The notes below the pieces were generated by a model. That model did not search any database. It had not been told where the DNA came from and saw only the letters and a list, made by a program, of their open reading frames with translations. Shown here one piece after another: positions 8,317 to 18,512 of a stretch of DNA of 64,000 nt. Position numbers and translations under genes: made by a program. The first letter of the stretch is position 1. Every line of letters begins with the position of its first letter. This DNA is from an uncultured Gammaproteobacteria bacterium (lineage in GTDB: Bacteria; Pseudomonadota; Gammaproteobacteria; Pseudomonadales; Pseudohongiellaceae): contig CAJXVC010000009.1 in assembly GCA_913060975.1 (NCBI GenBank), positions 1 through 64,000 on the forward strand, written 5' to 3'.

Positions 8317-11300
8317 ATGATGAGCCAGAATTCAAGCGCTTTGCTAGTGACTCGCTGTGTGATTTTGTGTGTGGCGATGCTCGCTTCGCACGCGCTGTCT
8401 GCCCAGCCGACAACAACAATACCAACCGGGCAACCCACTGCATCGACTACCGGGCAGCCTGGAACGCAAAGCTTCACTCGTCGGCCTTCACAATTGACCG
8501 GTCAGGCGCAGACAAGCGGCAGCGCAACCGAAGCAGTGGCGGCTGAAGTTGTAGAACCGGTATTGCATCATGACCTGGAAATTGAACTGGACCCGGAGAA
8601 TAATTATCTTCGCGTCACCGATGCGCTGACGCTACCGCCGCGCTATCGCGGGCAGGTAATCACATTTAGTCTCAACGCCAATCTCACCATCACCGATAAC
8701 AACTTGCTGGTTACCCCGGTCAATACAGGCCAGAGTAGTTCCACCGTGACTGTGCCAACAACGGTCGCCACTCAGGCTGAGGCGACTGTCTATCAAGTAC
8801 GAATTCCGCCGAGCTTCAATAACGCACTGACGCTTCGCTATGAAGGCCAGATCAACGACCTTGCAGAACAAGGTAGTGCAGAATATGCACAAAGTTTCGC
8901 TGAGACATCAGGCATTATTTCCAGTGAAGGTGTATTTCTTAGCCGGGCATCATTGTGGGTGCCGCTGATCGATGAAGACATGCTGACCTTCGACATGCAG
9001 GTCGGTTTTGCCGCGTCGGCCAGTTCATGGACAGCAGTCTCGCAGGGTATTGATGCAGCGGGCTCCGGTGTTAATGCCACCAATAATTGGCGCATGGAAC
9101 ACCCGACCGAAGAGATATACCTCATCGCGGCCGACTTTGAAGTCTACGAGCAGGCAGCCGGTGATATAACGGCGCAGGCTTTCTTGCGTACACCTGACAG
9201 CAATCTGGCGACTCGCTATCTGGATGCCACAGCCCGGTATCTGGCACTGTATGAACCGCTTCTGGGTGAATATCCCTACGAGAAGTTTGCGCTGGTAGAA
9301 AATTTTTGGGAAACCGGTTACGGCATGCCCTCTTTCACCTTGCTCGGTGAGCAAGTGATTCGTTTTCCTTTCATTCTGACTACCTCCTATCCGCACGAGA
9401 TTCTCCACAACTGGTGGGGTAATGGTGTCTATCCGGATTACGACTCGGGTAACTGGAGTGAAGGACTGACCGCGTATCTGGCGGATCATCTGTTTGATGA
9501 AATGGATGGCACCGGTCACGAGTATCGCAAGGAAATGCTGGCGCGTTATAAGAACTATGTTGCAGAGGGCAGTGATTTTCCACTCAGTGAATTCACTGCG
9601 CGTAATTCTGCCGCGACGCAGGCGGTCGGATATGGCAAAACCCTCATGCTCTGGCACATGCTGCGATTGCGCCTGGGCGATGAGTTGTTCCTCAATGGCC
9701 TACGCGAATTCTATGCAAGGAATTTATTTCAGCGTGCCTCTTATGCTGATATTGAAGGACTATTTTCCGAGTTAAGTGGTGAGGATCTCTCCGGCTTTTT
9801 CAGTCAATGGGTAGACCGCACTGGAGCGCCGGAATTGTCACTGAACGTAGAAGCGGTAAACGGTGATCGGGCGCGCATCATGTTTGCGCAAATACAGGCC
9901 GGCGATGCTTATGATCTGACGGTGCCAGTGGCGCTGTTTTATGCCGATCAGGAAGAGCCGGAGATCTACAATATCAATCTGACCCAGAAGCTCGAAGGTG
10001 TCATGGCCGAAGACTATTCCCGCTTGGAAGCTGTCCTCGTTGACCCCTATTTCGATATCTTTCGCACTCTGGACAGAGAAGAGACACCACCAACTATTGG
10101 TGAATTGTTCGGCGCCGAAACGATCAGCTTTGTACTCCCGGCGAACAATCGCCAGGAATGGCGTTTGCTGGCTGAAACCTTCGCGCAGGGCGTCGACTAT
10201 GAGATTCTCGAGGCCAGTCAACTGTCACAGTTGCCGGGGGATCGCTCGGTTTGGGTGCTGGGTCAGGATAATCCCTTTGCCGATGCCGTGGCCGAAGCGG
10301 TCAGTGCCTATGGTGGTGGTTTGACGGCCCAAAGCATGCTGTTGCCCGAGACGGAGCTGGCCTATACCAATCGCAGCAGCGTACTGGTCGGCCGCCATCC
10401 GGCAGACCCGGAATTGGCTGTCGGCTGGATTCATGTTGATGACATGATAGCCATGCCAGGCATGATCGAGAAGCTGCCACACTACGGCAAATACTCATTC
10501 CTGAGCTTTACCGGCGCGGAACCTACCAACGATACATCAGGAATCTGGACTAGTCCGGATTCACCGATGCAATGGATCAAACCGGACAGTGGTGCTGAAA
10601 TCAGTTTTGAGCGCCTGCCCGAAATTCCAGCCTTGGCCACATTGCCTCCGGAGTACTTGCCAGCTGACCTGATGGAGCACGTACAGGCGCTAACAGGGCC
10701 GCAGATGCAAGGCCGTGGGCTGGGTTCACGCGGCTTGCGACAGGCCGCTGCCTATCTGACTGAACAATTCCGTGTAGCCGGGCTGCAAGCAATCGATGGC
10801 GGGTATCAACAGCGCTGGCGTCAGGCCGTCCCTGACAATGGCAATATCGATCTAATCAATATTGTTGGCATGATCCCCGGGACTGACGAGAACTTTGCCC
10901 ATGCGCCATTAGTCGTCGGTGCTCACTACGACCATCTGGGTATTGAAGAATCAACCGGCAACGCTTATCCGGGCGCCGATGATAACGCCTCGGGTGTCAG
11001 TGTAATGCTCGAAGTGGCCGGCAAACTGGCGCGCTCATTTACACCGCAGCGCCCAATCGTATTCGTGGCATTTACCGCCGAAGAAGCAGGTCTGTTGGGC
11101 GCACAGCATTTTGTCGAAAGCCCGCCAGGCGGGTTCGACAGTGGCGACATGTTTGCCATGATCAATCTGGATGCGGTCGGGCGCTTGCAAGGCCAGCCGC
11201 TGCAGGTATTCGGCTCAGACAGCGCCTACGAGTGGCCATTCATGGCACAGGGCATTGGCTTCACTATAGGTGTGCGCTCCACGTTTCCAGAGCAGACCAT

Positions 11301-11805
11301 TGCCAGCAGTGATCATGTCGCCTTTCTCAACGCCGGGATTCCGGCGATTCATCTGTTCAGTGGGGCGCATACGGATTACCACCGGGCCAGCGATACGGCG
11401 GATAAACTCGATGTTGCCGGGTTGTCCGATGTGGCGCTATGGCTCGAAGAAGCCGTGGTCTATATGGCCAACCGAACTGACCCTTTGCGAGTGAATCTGG
11501 AAGGCGCGGCGCAGGTTGAAGTCAGTGGCAATACTGGCGAGCGTGAGGCCAGTCTCGGCACGGTACCGGATTTCGCCCATAGTGGCGCAGGCGTCAGAAT
11601 CAGTGGTGTGGTGCCAGGTAGCGCGGCAGCCCAGGTCGGCTTGCAAGAGGGTGATGTACTACTGCAGTTCGATGGACAACCCATCAATGATCTGCAGACC
11701 TATTCCAATCTATTGCGAGCGTCGGCTCCTGGGCAAATTGTTGTTATTGAAATTCAGCGCGGCAGCCAAACTTTTGAAGTACAAGCCACTTTGACGGCCC
11801 GCTAG
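8317..11805 (+). CDS. secreted M1-like / M28 peptidase fusion with C-terminal PDZ domain
   Basis: A 1162-residue exported protein with a signal peptide ending near ALSAQP. The N-terminal half resembles M1 aminopeptidases: HEILH zinc motif near residue 360 and a downstream Glu in NWSEG, 17 residues later by my count instead of the usual 18. The substrate-anchoring GAMEN motif is replaced by GMPSF. The C-terminal half is a complete M28 aminopeptidase: HYDHLG near 866, GADDNASG near 885, AEEAGLLG near 921, NLDAVG near 949 and DYHRASDT near 1019 supply all zinc ligands and the catalytic Glu. A PDZ domain follows at about 1090-1160. Start ATG 8317 or 8320 gives the best signal peptide; an in-frame TTG at 8290 overlaps the previous gene. 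Confidence 0.85.
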   Translation: MMSQNSSALLVTRCVILCVAMLASHALSAQPTTTIPTGQPTASTTGQPGTQSFTRRPSQLTGQAQTSGSATEAVAAEVVEPVLHHDLEIELDPENNYLRVTDALTLPPRYRGQVITFSLNANLTITDNNLLVTPVNTGQSSSTVTVPTTVATQAEATVYQVRIPPSFNNALTLRYEGQINDLAEQGSAEYAQSFAETSGIISSEGVFLSRASLWVPLIDEDMLTFDMQVGFAASASSWTAVSQGIDAAGSGVNATNNWRMEHPTEEIYLIAADFEVYEQAAGDITAQAFLRTPDSNLATRYLDATARYLALYEPLLGEYPYEKFALVENFWETGYGMPSFTLLGEQVIRFPFILTTSYPHEILHNWWGNGVYPDYDSGNWSEGLTAYLADHLFDEMDGTGHEYRKEMLARYKNYVAEGSDFPLSEFTARNSAATQAVGYGKTLMLWHMLRLRLGDELFLNGLREFYARNLFQRASYADIEGLFSELSGEDLSGFFSQWVDRTGAPELSLNVEAVNGDRARIMFAQIQAGDAYDLTVPVALFYADQEEPEIYNINLTQKLEGVMAEDYSRLEAVLVDPYFDIFRTLDREETPPTIGELFGAETISFVLPANNRQEWRLLAETFAQGVDYEILEASQLSQLPGDRSVWVLGQDNPFADAVAEAVSAYGGGLTAQSMLLPETELAYTNRSSVLVGRHPADPELAVGWIHVDDMIAMPGMIEKLPHYGKYSFLSFTGAEPTNDTSGIWTSPDSPMQWIKPDSGAEISFERLPEIPALATLPPEYLPADLMEHVQALTGPQMQGRGLGSRGLRQAAAYLTEQFRVAGLQAIDGGYQQRWRQAVPDNGNIDLINIVGMIPGTDENFAHAPLVVGAHYDHLGIEESTGNAYPGADDNASGVSVMLEVAGKLARSFTPQRPIVFVAFTAEEAGLLGAQHFVESPPGGFDSGDMFAMINLDAVGRLQGQPLQVFGSDSAYEWPFMAQGIGFTIGVRSTFPEQTIASSDHVAFLNAGIPAIHLFSGAHTDYHRASDTADKLDVAGLSDVALWLEEAVVYMANRTDPLRVNLEGAAQVEVSGNTGEREASLGTVPDFAHSGAGVRISGVVPGSAAAQVGLQEGDVLLQFDGQPINDLQTYSNLLRASAPGQIVVIEIQRGSQTFEVQATLTAR

Positions 11806-11949
11806 TTACCGCAATACGCTAAATAGCATTCCCACCACCACAAACATCACAGATAGATAAAGAAGCTGTCGGTTCATGCCGGACTTGGGAGAGGCCCAGT
11901 TATAGGATTCTTCTTCTACGGTGAGCGGGTGTGACTGCTTTCTGAACAT
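11806..11949 (-). CDS. small single-pass membrane protein, 47 residues
   Basis: A short gene facing the peptidase gene and ending directly at its stop codon. The product has a charged N-terminal half with three consecutive glutamates and one C-terminal hydrophobic helix (about residues 29-45, VMFVVVGMLFSV core). The ATG is preceded by AGGAAAG at 5-6 bases, a plausible ribosome site. I recognise no family. The layout (polar head, C-terminal anchor) suits a small regulatory or stabilising subunit of a membrane complex. Confidence 0.6.
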   Translation of the reverse strand: MFRKQSHPLTVEEESYNWASPKSGMNRQLLYLSVMFVVVGMLFSVLR

Positions 11950-12381
11950 AATTCTTTCCTGTTCTGATTTGCCAAATTAGTGAATTGATGCGTTTTGCAG
12001 TTCTTCAGCGGTATTACCCGTGAAGAACTCTTGCAGCTTGTATTTAACAAGCACAGTCTGTCACCGGCACGGCGAGAAAAAGGCAAAGTGAAGGTGAATT
12101 ATGATGAAAAATGACAGGTCTGGTGTGAGATAGCCGATAATCTTATCGGGGTGCCAGAGAGTGCCAATTGCAACAGACTGTGCCAAGTACTGTTTCTGGG
12201 TCGAGTTAATCGGCTACATTCCCATACGCGGTTGGTGTTCCTGTTGGAAGCTTTTATTGAGAGTGCCGCGACAAAGCGATTGCTCACGCGCTCACAGATA
12301 GAATGCGAGTGATCAAAACGATAATAATGACCGGTTTTGCGATACTGATTGCGTGAGCCTGCACACCAATTGAGAAGTTCT
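11950..12381. other. gene-free stretch with two palindromes
   Basis: No gene is seen in these 432 bases between the divergent 47-residue gene and the DUF5916 gene. It should hold both promoters. Two palindromes stand out: 12000-12028 (8-base perfect outer stem GTTCTTCA/TGAAGAAC with an inner GGTA/TACC stem) and 12134-12149 (CCGATAA/TTATCGG, 2-base centre). Confidence 0.5.
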
Positions 12382-14763
12382 ATGAGTATCACCCTGCGTA
12401 GTCTGCTGGTGAGCTGTCTTGCCATGTTGTCAGTGGCATCCAGCGCCCAATCCCTCATTCCCCAACTCACCCGCATCGAAGCAGATCAGGCCAATATTGA
12501 GCTTGATGGTTTTCTCGACGAGGCCGTGTGGGATCAGGTGCCCTATTTTGATGGTATGCAGGTCATCGATCCTGACACGCTGGCACCATCGACCCTGGAG
12601 ACCCATACCCGCATTTTCTATACCGAGCAGGGCATCTATGTAGGCGCCATGAATTATCAGCCAGCCGAGTCTCTGGTGGCGCGTATGACGAGCCGCGATA
12701 CTCAGCTGGACCGAGACGGTTTCGTAGTTGGCATCGATCCATCTGGTCAGGGGCTCTATGGCTACTTTCTGCGCGTGAATCTTGGCGATTCCATGACCGA
12801 CGGCACTATCCTGCCAGAGCGTCAACTCAATATGCAGTGGGATGGTTCCTGGAACGCTCGCACCCAGGCTCTGGAAAATGGCTGGAGTGCGGAATACTTC
12901 ATTCCCTGGTCGATGATGCCACTGCCGCAATCAGGTGATTTGCGCCAAATCGGTTTCTATGTGGAGCGTCAGGTTGGCCATCTGGGCGGCGAAGCCTGGT
13001 CGAATCCCCCGCTACCGAGCACAGTGAATCAGTATATTTCCGCTTTTCAGCCCTATCAGCTAACGGATATCGAGCCACGCCGACAATTAACCTACTACCC
13101 GTTCATCTCCTCTACTTACGATGCCTTGCGTGACGATCCGGATGGCAAGATCGGTACCGACATTTACTGGCGGCCCACAACCAATACACTGCTGTCAGCG
13201 ACACTGAATCCGGATTTCGGCACAGTGGAGTCAGATGACGTGGTCGTGAATCTCACAGCCTTTGAAGTGTTCTTCCCCGACAAGCGGCCCTTTTTCCTTG
13301 AAGGCCAGGATATATTCAATACCCACCCGAGAACTCGCGGTGGTGGCGGTCCGGGCGGCCCCATTACACTACTCAACACTCGTCGCATTGGTGGCGCCGC
13401 AGACTATGATATTCCCGACAATGTGAATCTGGTGCCCACCGATGTCAGTCGACCAACTGAACTTTTGGGGGCAGTAAAATACACCGGCCAGATTGGCAAC
13501 TGGCAGTACGGGACTTTGTTTGCGTCGGAAAATGACTCGGAAATACTCGGCACTCGCGATGATGGTTCCGAAGTAATGGTGCGAGCGAAGGGCCGTGACT
13601 TTGGTATTGCCCGATTGTTGTACGAAGACGCCAGTGCAGGTGGACGTCGCTCTATCGGCTGGATGGGCACCACAGTCAATCACCCGGGCATCGAGTCGGA
13701 CGTCCACGCAGTAGACATGCACTACTTCTCCGCCGATAGTCGCTGGCTGGTCGATACACAATTCATGCACAGCGATAACAGCGGTGTGACTGGTATGGGG
13801 TTTCTGGGCGATGTGCAGTTCCGCCCGGAGCGCGGCAAGCAACACACCGTGCGTGCTACCTGGATCGATGATCAATTCGACATGAATGAGCTGGGCTTTC
13901 TGACGCGAAACGATCAAGCCAATCTTAGCTACAACTATAATATTACCGAATCTGATATACCGGGGATTCGCTCGCGGTCAACCGGTTTCATCGTAACGAA
14001 CGAATGGAATACAGATGGCCTGCCTGTGCGACTTGGCGCGTTCTTGAATCGTAGTTACAACTACATGAACAACGATGAGTTCAGTTTTGATCTGCGTTAC
14101 TTCCCGGCGCGCTTTGATGACCGACTCGGCCGGGGCACTGGTGCCTTTCAATTGCCAGTTCGATACGGCGCCAGTGTTGACTACGAGACCGATCCATCAC
14201 AGCCAATCTCCTTGTCAGGTGGATTATCCGTTGACCCGGAAGATCTTGGCTCCACACAACTGGAAGGTTCTGCAGGGGTCGTGTGGCGTCCGGCGGACCG
14301 TTTTTCGGTTGACCTGAGTTTGAGCTATGTTGACCGTGAAGCATTGCTTGTACATCGCGGTAGCGGCAACTACACCAGCTTCGAAGCTCATCAGTGGGCG
14401 CCAAGAATGGAGATGAGTTACTTCATCACCGCGCGACAACAATTGCGCTTTACCACCCAGTGGACAGCTCTCAAAGCCTACGAAGACAGTTTTTATCGCG
14501 TCAACACCATGGATGAAGGGCCGTTGATTCCCACAGCCAACCCGGATAACGAGCCGGATGACTTTGTCATCAGCCGACTGACTTTCCAGGCGCGCTACCG
14601 CTGGGAAATTGCACCGCTGTCAGACCTGTTCGTGGTCTATACGCGCGGTTCCAATTTGCCGGGTAACAGCTTCTTCACGTTTCAGGATCTCTTCGAGCAG
14701 TCCTGGAATGACCGTATCGTCGATCAAGTCGCCATTAAATTGCGCTATCGACTGGGGTCATAA
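12382..14763 (+). CDS. DUF5916 outer-membrane protein with N-terminal CBM9-like domain
   Basis: A 793-residue exported protein. A Sec signal (MSITLRSLLVSCLAML, ending SSAQS) is followed by a carbohydrate-binding family 9-like or DOMON domain (about 30-200, with LDGFLDEAVWDQV). A long barrel-like region follows with the DUF5916 hallmark FFPDKRPFFLEG near residue 305. The C-terminus ends in alternating aromatic strands typical of outer-membrane barrels. ATG 12382 is chosen over an in-frame TTG at 12349 because it starts the signal peptide. The function of DUF5916 is not established; binding or transport of sugars or glycoconjugates is a guess. Confidence 0.8.
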   Translation: MSITLRSLLVSCLAMLSVASSAQSLIPQLTRIEADQANIELDGFLDEAVWDQVPYFDGMQVIDPDTLAPSTLETHTRIFYTEQGIYVGAMNYQPAESLVARMTSRDTQLDRDGFVVGIDPSGQGLYGYFLRVNLGDSMTDGTILPERQLNMQWDGSWNARTQALENGWSAEYFIPWSMMPLPQSGDLRQIGFYVERQVGHLGGEAWSNPPLPSTVNQYISAFQPYQLTDIEPRRQLTYYPFISSTYDALRDDPDGKIGTDIYWRPTTNTLLSATLNPDFGTVESDDVVVNLTAFEVFFPDKRPFFLEGQDIFNTHPRTRGGGGPGGPITLLNTRRIGGAADYDIPDNVNLVPTDVSRPTELLGAVKYTGQIGNWQYGTLFASENDSEILGTRDDGSEVMVRAKGRDFGIARLLYEDASAGGRRSIGWMGTTVNHPGIESDVHAVDMHYFSADSRWLVDTQFMHSDNSGVTGMGFLGDVQFRPERGKQHTVRATWIDDQFDMNELGFLTRNDQANLSYNYNITESDIPGIRSRSTGFIVTNEWNTDGLPVRLGAFLNRSYNYMNNDEFSFDLRYFPARFDDRLGRGTGAFQLPVRYGASVDYETDPSQPISLSGGLSVDPEDLGSTQLEGSAGVVWRPADRFSVDLSLSYVDREALLVHRGSGNYTSFEAHQWAPRMEMSYFITARQQLRFTTQWTALKAYEDSFYRVNTMDEGPLIPTANPDNEPDDFVISRLTFQARYRWEIAPLSDLFVVYTRGSNLPGNSFFTFQDLFEQSWNDRIVDQVAIKLRYRLGS

Positions 14764-14853
14764 CAAAGTAGTCTCGGTATTGTCATGAACTGGCAATAGC
14801 AGTGTGCTAGGGTCATGATTTGCCATCAACTATTCAGGGGATGATCGATTATC

Positions 14854-15885
14854 ATGTCTGTGTTCACTCGTGTTTTGTCGGGTTTGATTATGGTTGCCAC
14901 ATTGCAAGGTCAGGCTGCATCAGCGGCTGAAAAGCTGGTTATCGCGCACCGCGGTGCTTCGGGTTATCTGCCGGAACACACCTTGCCAGCCAAAGCGATG
15001 GCTTATGCCATGGGCGCTGACTACATCGAACAGGATGTGGTCATGACCAGTGATGATGCACTGATCGTCTTGCACGACATTACCCTTGATCGCACGACAG
15101 ATGTCGCCAGCGTATTCCCGAACCGAGCCAGAGCGGATGGCCGCTACTACGCGATTGATTTTACTCTGGCGGAAATCAGGCAGTTGCGCGCGACAGAAGG
15201 CTTCAGAATTAACAATGGTATGCAGGAGCAGGGGTTTCCGGGTCGCTTCCCCATGAATCAATCGACCTTCTCGGTACCGACGCTACAGGAAGAGATCGAG
15301 ATGATTCAGGGGCTGAATCAATCCACCGGGCGGCAAGTCGGCATCTACCCGGAAATCAAGGGCCCGGAATTTCATCGTCAGGAAGGCAAGGATATCAGCA
15401 CTGCCGTTGTACAGGTGCTCAAGGACTATGGCTATACCAGCAAGGATTCACCAGTCTATTTGCAAACCTTCAGTTATGCCGAGCTACGCATCATTGCCGA
15501 GGAGATTTTTCCCGCCGCTGGCATTGAAGTGAATCTTGTTCAGTTGATGGGCAATGACGGAGAATACGACTGGATGCTGGCCGAAGGCGGCATGGCGCAA
15601 TTGGCGCAGTTTGCCGATGGGATTGGCCCGTCCATGGGTTTGCTGGTGACGCCCGAGTCAAGCAAGGGTGATGTGCAGATTACCCCACTGGCACGCCGTG
15701 CCCATGCAGCCAATCTACAAATCCACCCTTACACTTTTCGCAGCGATCCGGGCCTGGTGCCGGACTATGCCGGCAGCTTTGCTGAGCTACTGCGTATTCA
15801 CTTATTCGATGTCGGTGTAGACGGCGTATTTACCGACTTTCCCGACCAGGCCCGCGAATTTTTGCGTACGTCTGCAGCTGATTAA
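14854..15885 (+). CDS. glpQ: periplasmic glycerophosphodiester phosphodiesterase
   Basis: A 343-residue GDPD-family enzyme splitting glycerophosphodiesters into glycerol-3-phosphate and alcohol. It has a Sec signal peptide (cut near SAAEK) and then the HRGASGYLPEHT motif with catalytic His and metal-binding Glu, the DYIEQDV metal motif and VLHD with the second catalytic His. Length and insertions match the periplasmic GlpQ type, not the short cytosolic UgpQ type. Its last 4 bases overlap the end of the convergent TonB receptor gene. Confidence 0.9.
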   Translation: MSVFTRVLSGLIMVATLQGQAASAAEKLVIAHRGASGYLPEHTLPAKAMAYAMGADYIEQDVVMTSDDALIVLHDITLDRTTDVASVFPNRARADGRYYAIDFTLAEIRQLRATEGFRINNGMQEQGFPGRFPMNQSTFSVPTLQEEIEMIQGLNQSTGRQVGIYPEIKGPEFHRQEGKDISTAVVQVLKDYGYTSKDSPVYLQTFSYAELRIIAEEIFPAAGIEVNLVQLMGNDGEYDWMLAEGGMAQLAQFADGIGPSMGLLVTPESSKGDVQITPLARRAHAANLQIHPYTFRSDPGLVPDYAGSFAELLRIHLFDVGVDGVFTDFPDQAREFLRTSAAD

Positions 15886-18344
15886 AAGCGCAGACGGACA
15901 CCCAGAAAGCCCGCTCGTGGTTGGGCCGCGCCGAGAAAAATCGGTGTGGTCAGGGCTTCGATAATCGGTACTTCGACCTCATTAGGCTCTTCACCCAATA
16001 AACCGAAAGTCTCGAACTCGGCATCGAAAACATTGTCCACACGGGCAAAAACCTCAAAGCGTTCACTTAACTGGTAACGCGCCCGCAAGTTGATCAGCGT
16101 GTAACCGTCGATGGTCGCCAGCTGATTCGATTCATCGCCACGCAGATATTGTTCTGAGTTATTGATGACATCAAAACCAACGCTGAAGCCATCCATAACC
16201 CGGTAGTTACTGCTGAACTTGAATTGATGTTCAGGAATGCCGGGTATGGAGTCGCCGCTGTTAACGAGTATCTCGCCATTATTATCGGCAAAATCATGGT
16301 TCGGGCTCAATGCCGTGAAGTCGTCCTCAAACGTGGCCTGAATAAAACTATAGGCTGCTTGCCAGTCTAAACGTTGCCACCGGCCTTGCAGACGGCTTTC
16401 AAAACCACGGCGCTGAGTCCGGTCGACGTTGTCGAACAAGCCGGTTTGACGGCCTGTTGTCTGAAACAGAATATCGTTCTTGTTACTGGACTGAAAAACG
16501 CCGACGCTGTAACCAAGGTCCATGATAAAACCACGAGCGCCAAGCTCGACACTGGAAGTCACAACTTGTTCCAGGGGTGGGTCGGCCAAGAACGCGTTAG
16601 GTAGCCGGCATTCGAAATCGATATCGTCGGGGTCATCACCGCGTTCGATGGCATACTGCACCGCCAAATCAAAAACACCTTCATTACAGGCTAACTCAAT
16701 AGGCGTTGGTGCCCGTGACGATTGGCTGATGTTGGCATAGAGATTGTGTTCGGGCGTAACTTGCCAGGTCAAACCGATCGCGGGGTTTATGCGATTAAAC
16801 AGGTGGTCTCCATTGAGCTCCGGGCGCATGCCGGATTGATCACGTAGTCGCACATCGGTGGAATTGGCACGTGCGGAAACAGTGAGCGCGACTGACTCGG
16901 ACAGGTCTGTTGTATTCGAGGCATAGAGACTGACCGACTCCGTGCGCGTGGCGATATTCGTTGCCTCATCGTCAACAAAAGTGCCAGTTCCAAGACCGTT
17001 TGTTATGCGTGTAAACGGGTCAATGCCTGACAATTCCACAACCGCATTGAAGTCAGAATCGCCGCGAAAATAGGCGCCGCCGAAGATGGTTTGACTGGAA
17101 TAGCCAAACCAATCATTTTGTACAGTCCACTGAAAGTCTGCACCCTGACTGCGTTGTTTGCGATCACTGATGTTGTTGATGGCATCGTCCGCAAGCAGTC
17201 CAGTACCTGACAGTTCGTCGGACTCAAAACCTTCGATATGAAACTCTTCGTCTTCGCCGGCGTTCATGGCGACATTGTTAAGATAGTTCTCCAGCGCATC
17301 GGCGTCAGCAAACTGACCATCACAGACATCGTCATCGTCGAGATTGAACTCTTCCAGGTCATCATCTTCGAGGCCACCAATCAAGCCGGGGCCACCGCTG
17401 AATCCGCACACCAGGAATTCCGAACCGTCGCCATTAAAGGCATTGGTTTTGTTTTCACGCAAAAAGACGTTACCGCTGAACGAGATGTTGCTGCTGACTT
17501 GATGGGAGAAGTCGAGACTGACCATGGCCAGATCATTGCTGGTAATATCTGGCCCGGTAAAAATTGCGCGGCGGCTGATTTCAAGTAGCTCGATCGGCGA
17601 TGAGCCATTGCCGATCAATTCCGAGTCGGCCAATTGCGCATTCAGGTTTATGGCGCTGGTTTCCGAGCGCCAGCCAACACTGCCGTAAAAATTCAGGGCA
17701 TCGGACGCGGACTGATCACGCCAGCCGTTTTCGTCAAAGTACTCAACATTGGCGTAGTAGGCCAGACGGCCGTCATTACCGCCTACCTGTAAGGTGGCTG
17801 TATTACGACCAAAAGAACCTGAACTCAATTCAAGCTCGGACCCCTGAAAGTCGAAGCCAGTCTTCATGTCGATGGCCAGCGAGCCGCCCAGGCTATTGAG
17901 GCCAAACAAAGGGTTGGCGCCACCAGAGAGAGCCACATTCTGAATGGCCGATTGTGGCAGCAAATCCCAGTTCACTGCGTCGCCCAGTGGTTCATTGATA
18001 CGCACGCCGTTTTGATACACTGCGATGCCCTGTGCCAGACCAAGCAATGGCGAAGCGGTAAAACCACGATATTGCAGATCAGCCTGAAGTGGATTGTTCT
18101 GGGCGTCGTTCCACGACACACTGGCAAAGCTTTGCTTGAGATAATCCGCCAATGACAGGCTGTCCATATTCTGCAAATCACTGGCCGAACCGGTTTGTAC
18201 CGGATAGGGCACCTTGCCCAATTCGATAGTGGCACCCGCTGGAACGACGCCAGTGACAAGTATTTCTTCGGGGTTTTGAGCCAGCACAGCTGAGCTGGAG
18301 GCGAGTGAAATGGCGAGGAACAAAGGACTGCGTAATATTTTCAT
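15882..18344 (-). CDS. TonB-dependent outer-membrane receptor
   Basis: An 820-residue receptor with a signal peptide (to VLAQN), a TonB-box-like EEILVTG, a plug domain (LADYLKQSFASVS, LQYRGFTASPLLG, GGANPLFGLNSLGGSLAI) and a barrel ending in aromatic LGVRLRF. An unusual Asp/Glu-rich segment (about residues 308-400, with EDDD and LDDDD runs and two Cys) sits in what should be an extracellular loop. ATG 18344 is preferred over a TTG four codons upstream. The substrate is unknown; no cobalamin riboswitch or Fur box was evident upstream. Confidence 0.88.
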   Translation of the reverse strand: MKILRSPLFLAISLASSSAVLAQNPEEILVTGVVPAGATIELGKVPYPVQTGSASDLQNMDSLSLADYLKQSFASVSWNDAQNNPLQADLQYRGFTASPLLGLAQGIAVYQNGVRINEPLGDAVNWDLLPQSAIQNVALSGGANPLFGLNSLGGSLAIDMKTGFDFQGSELELSSGSFGRNTATLQVGGNDGRLAYYANVEYFDENGWRDQSASDALNFYGSVGWRSETSAINLNAQLADSELIGNGSSPIELLEISRRAIFTGPDITSNDLAMVSLDFSHQVSSNISFSGNVFLRENKTNAFNGDGSEFLVCGFSGGPGLIGGLEDDDLEEFNLDDDDVCDGQFADADALENYLNNVAMNAGEDEEFHIEGFESDELSGTGLLADDAINNISDRKQRSQGADFQWTVQNDWFGYSSQTIFGGAYFRGDSDFNAVVELSGIDPFTRITNGLGTGTFVDDEATNIATRTESVSLYASNTTDLSESVALTVSARANSTDVRLRDQSGMRPELNGDHLFNRINPAIGLTWQVTPEHNLYANISQSSRAPTPIELACNEGVFDLAVQYAIERGDDPDDIDFECRLPNAFLADPPLEQVVTSSVELGARGFIMDLGYSVGVFQSSNKNDILFQTTGRQTGLFDNVDRTQRRGFESRLQGRWQRLDWQAAYSFIQATFEDDFTALSPNHDFADNNGEILVNSGDSIPGIPEHQFKFSSNYRVMDGFSVGFDVINNSEQYLRGDESNQLATIDGYTLINLRARYQLSERFEVFARVDNVFDAEFETFGLLGEEPNEVEVPIIEALTTPIFLGAAQPRAGFLGVRLRF

Positions 18345-18512
18345 TATTTTAGACAACTAGTGGATATGGTAGCGGCGTAGTATAGCAAAACCTCTGACAC
18401 ACCAAACTCAGATACGATGGAATGCAGCCTTTACAGTTCGGCTTTGACCCGCTGTACTGTGCCATGTAGATTAGGCGACTTTTTACGCAACCTTGTATTA
18501 ATGGAGGAAAAT

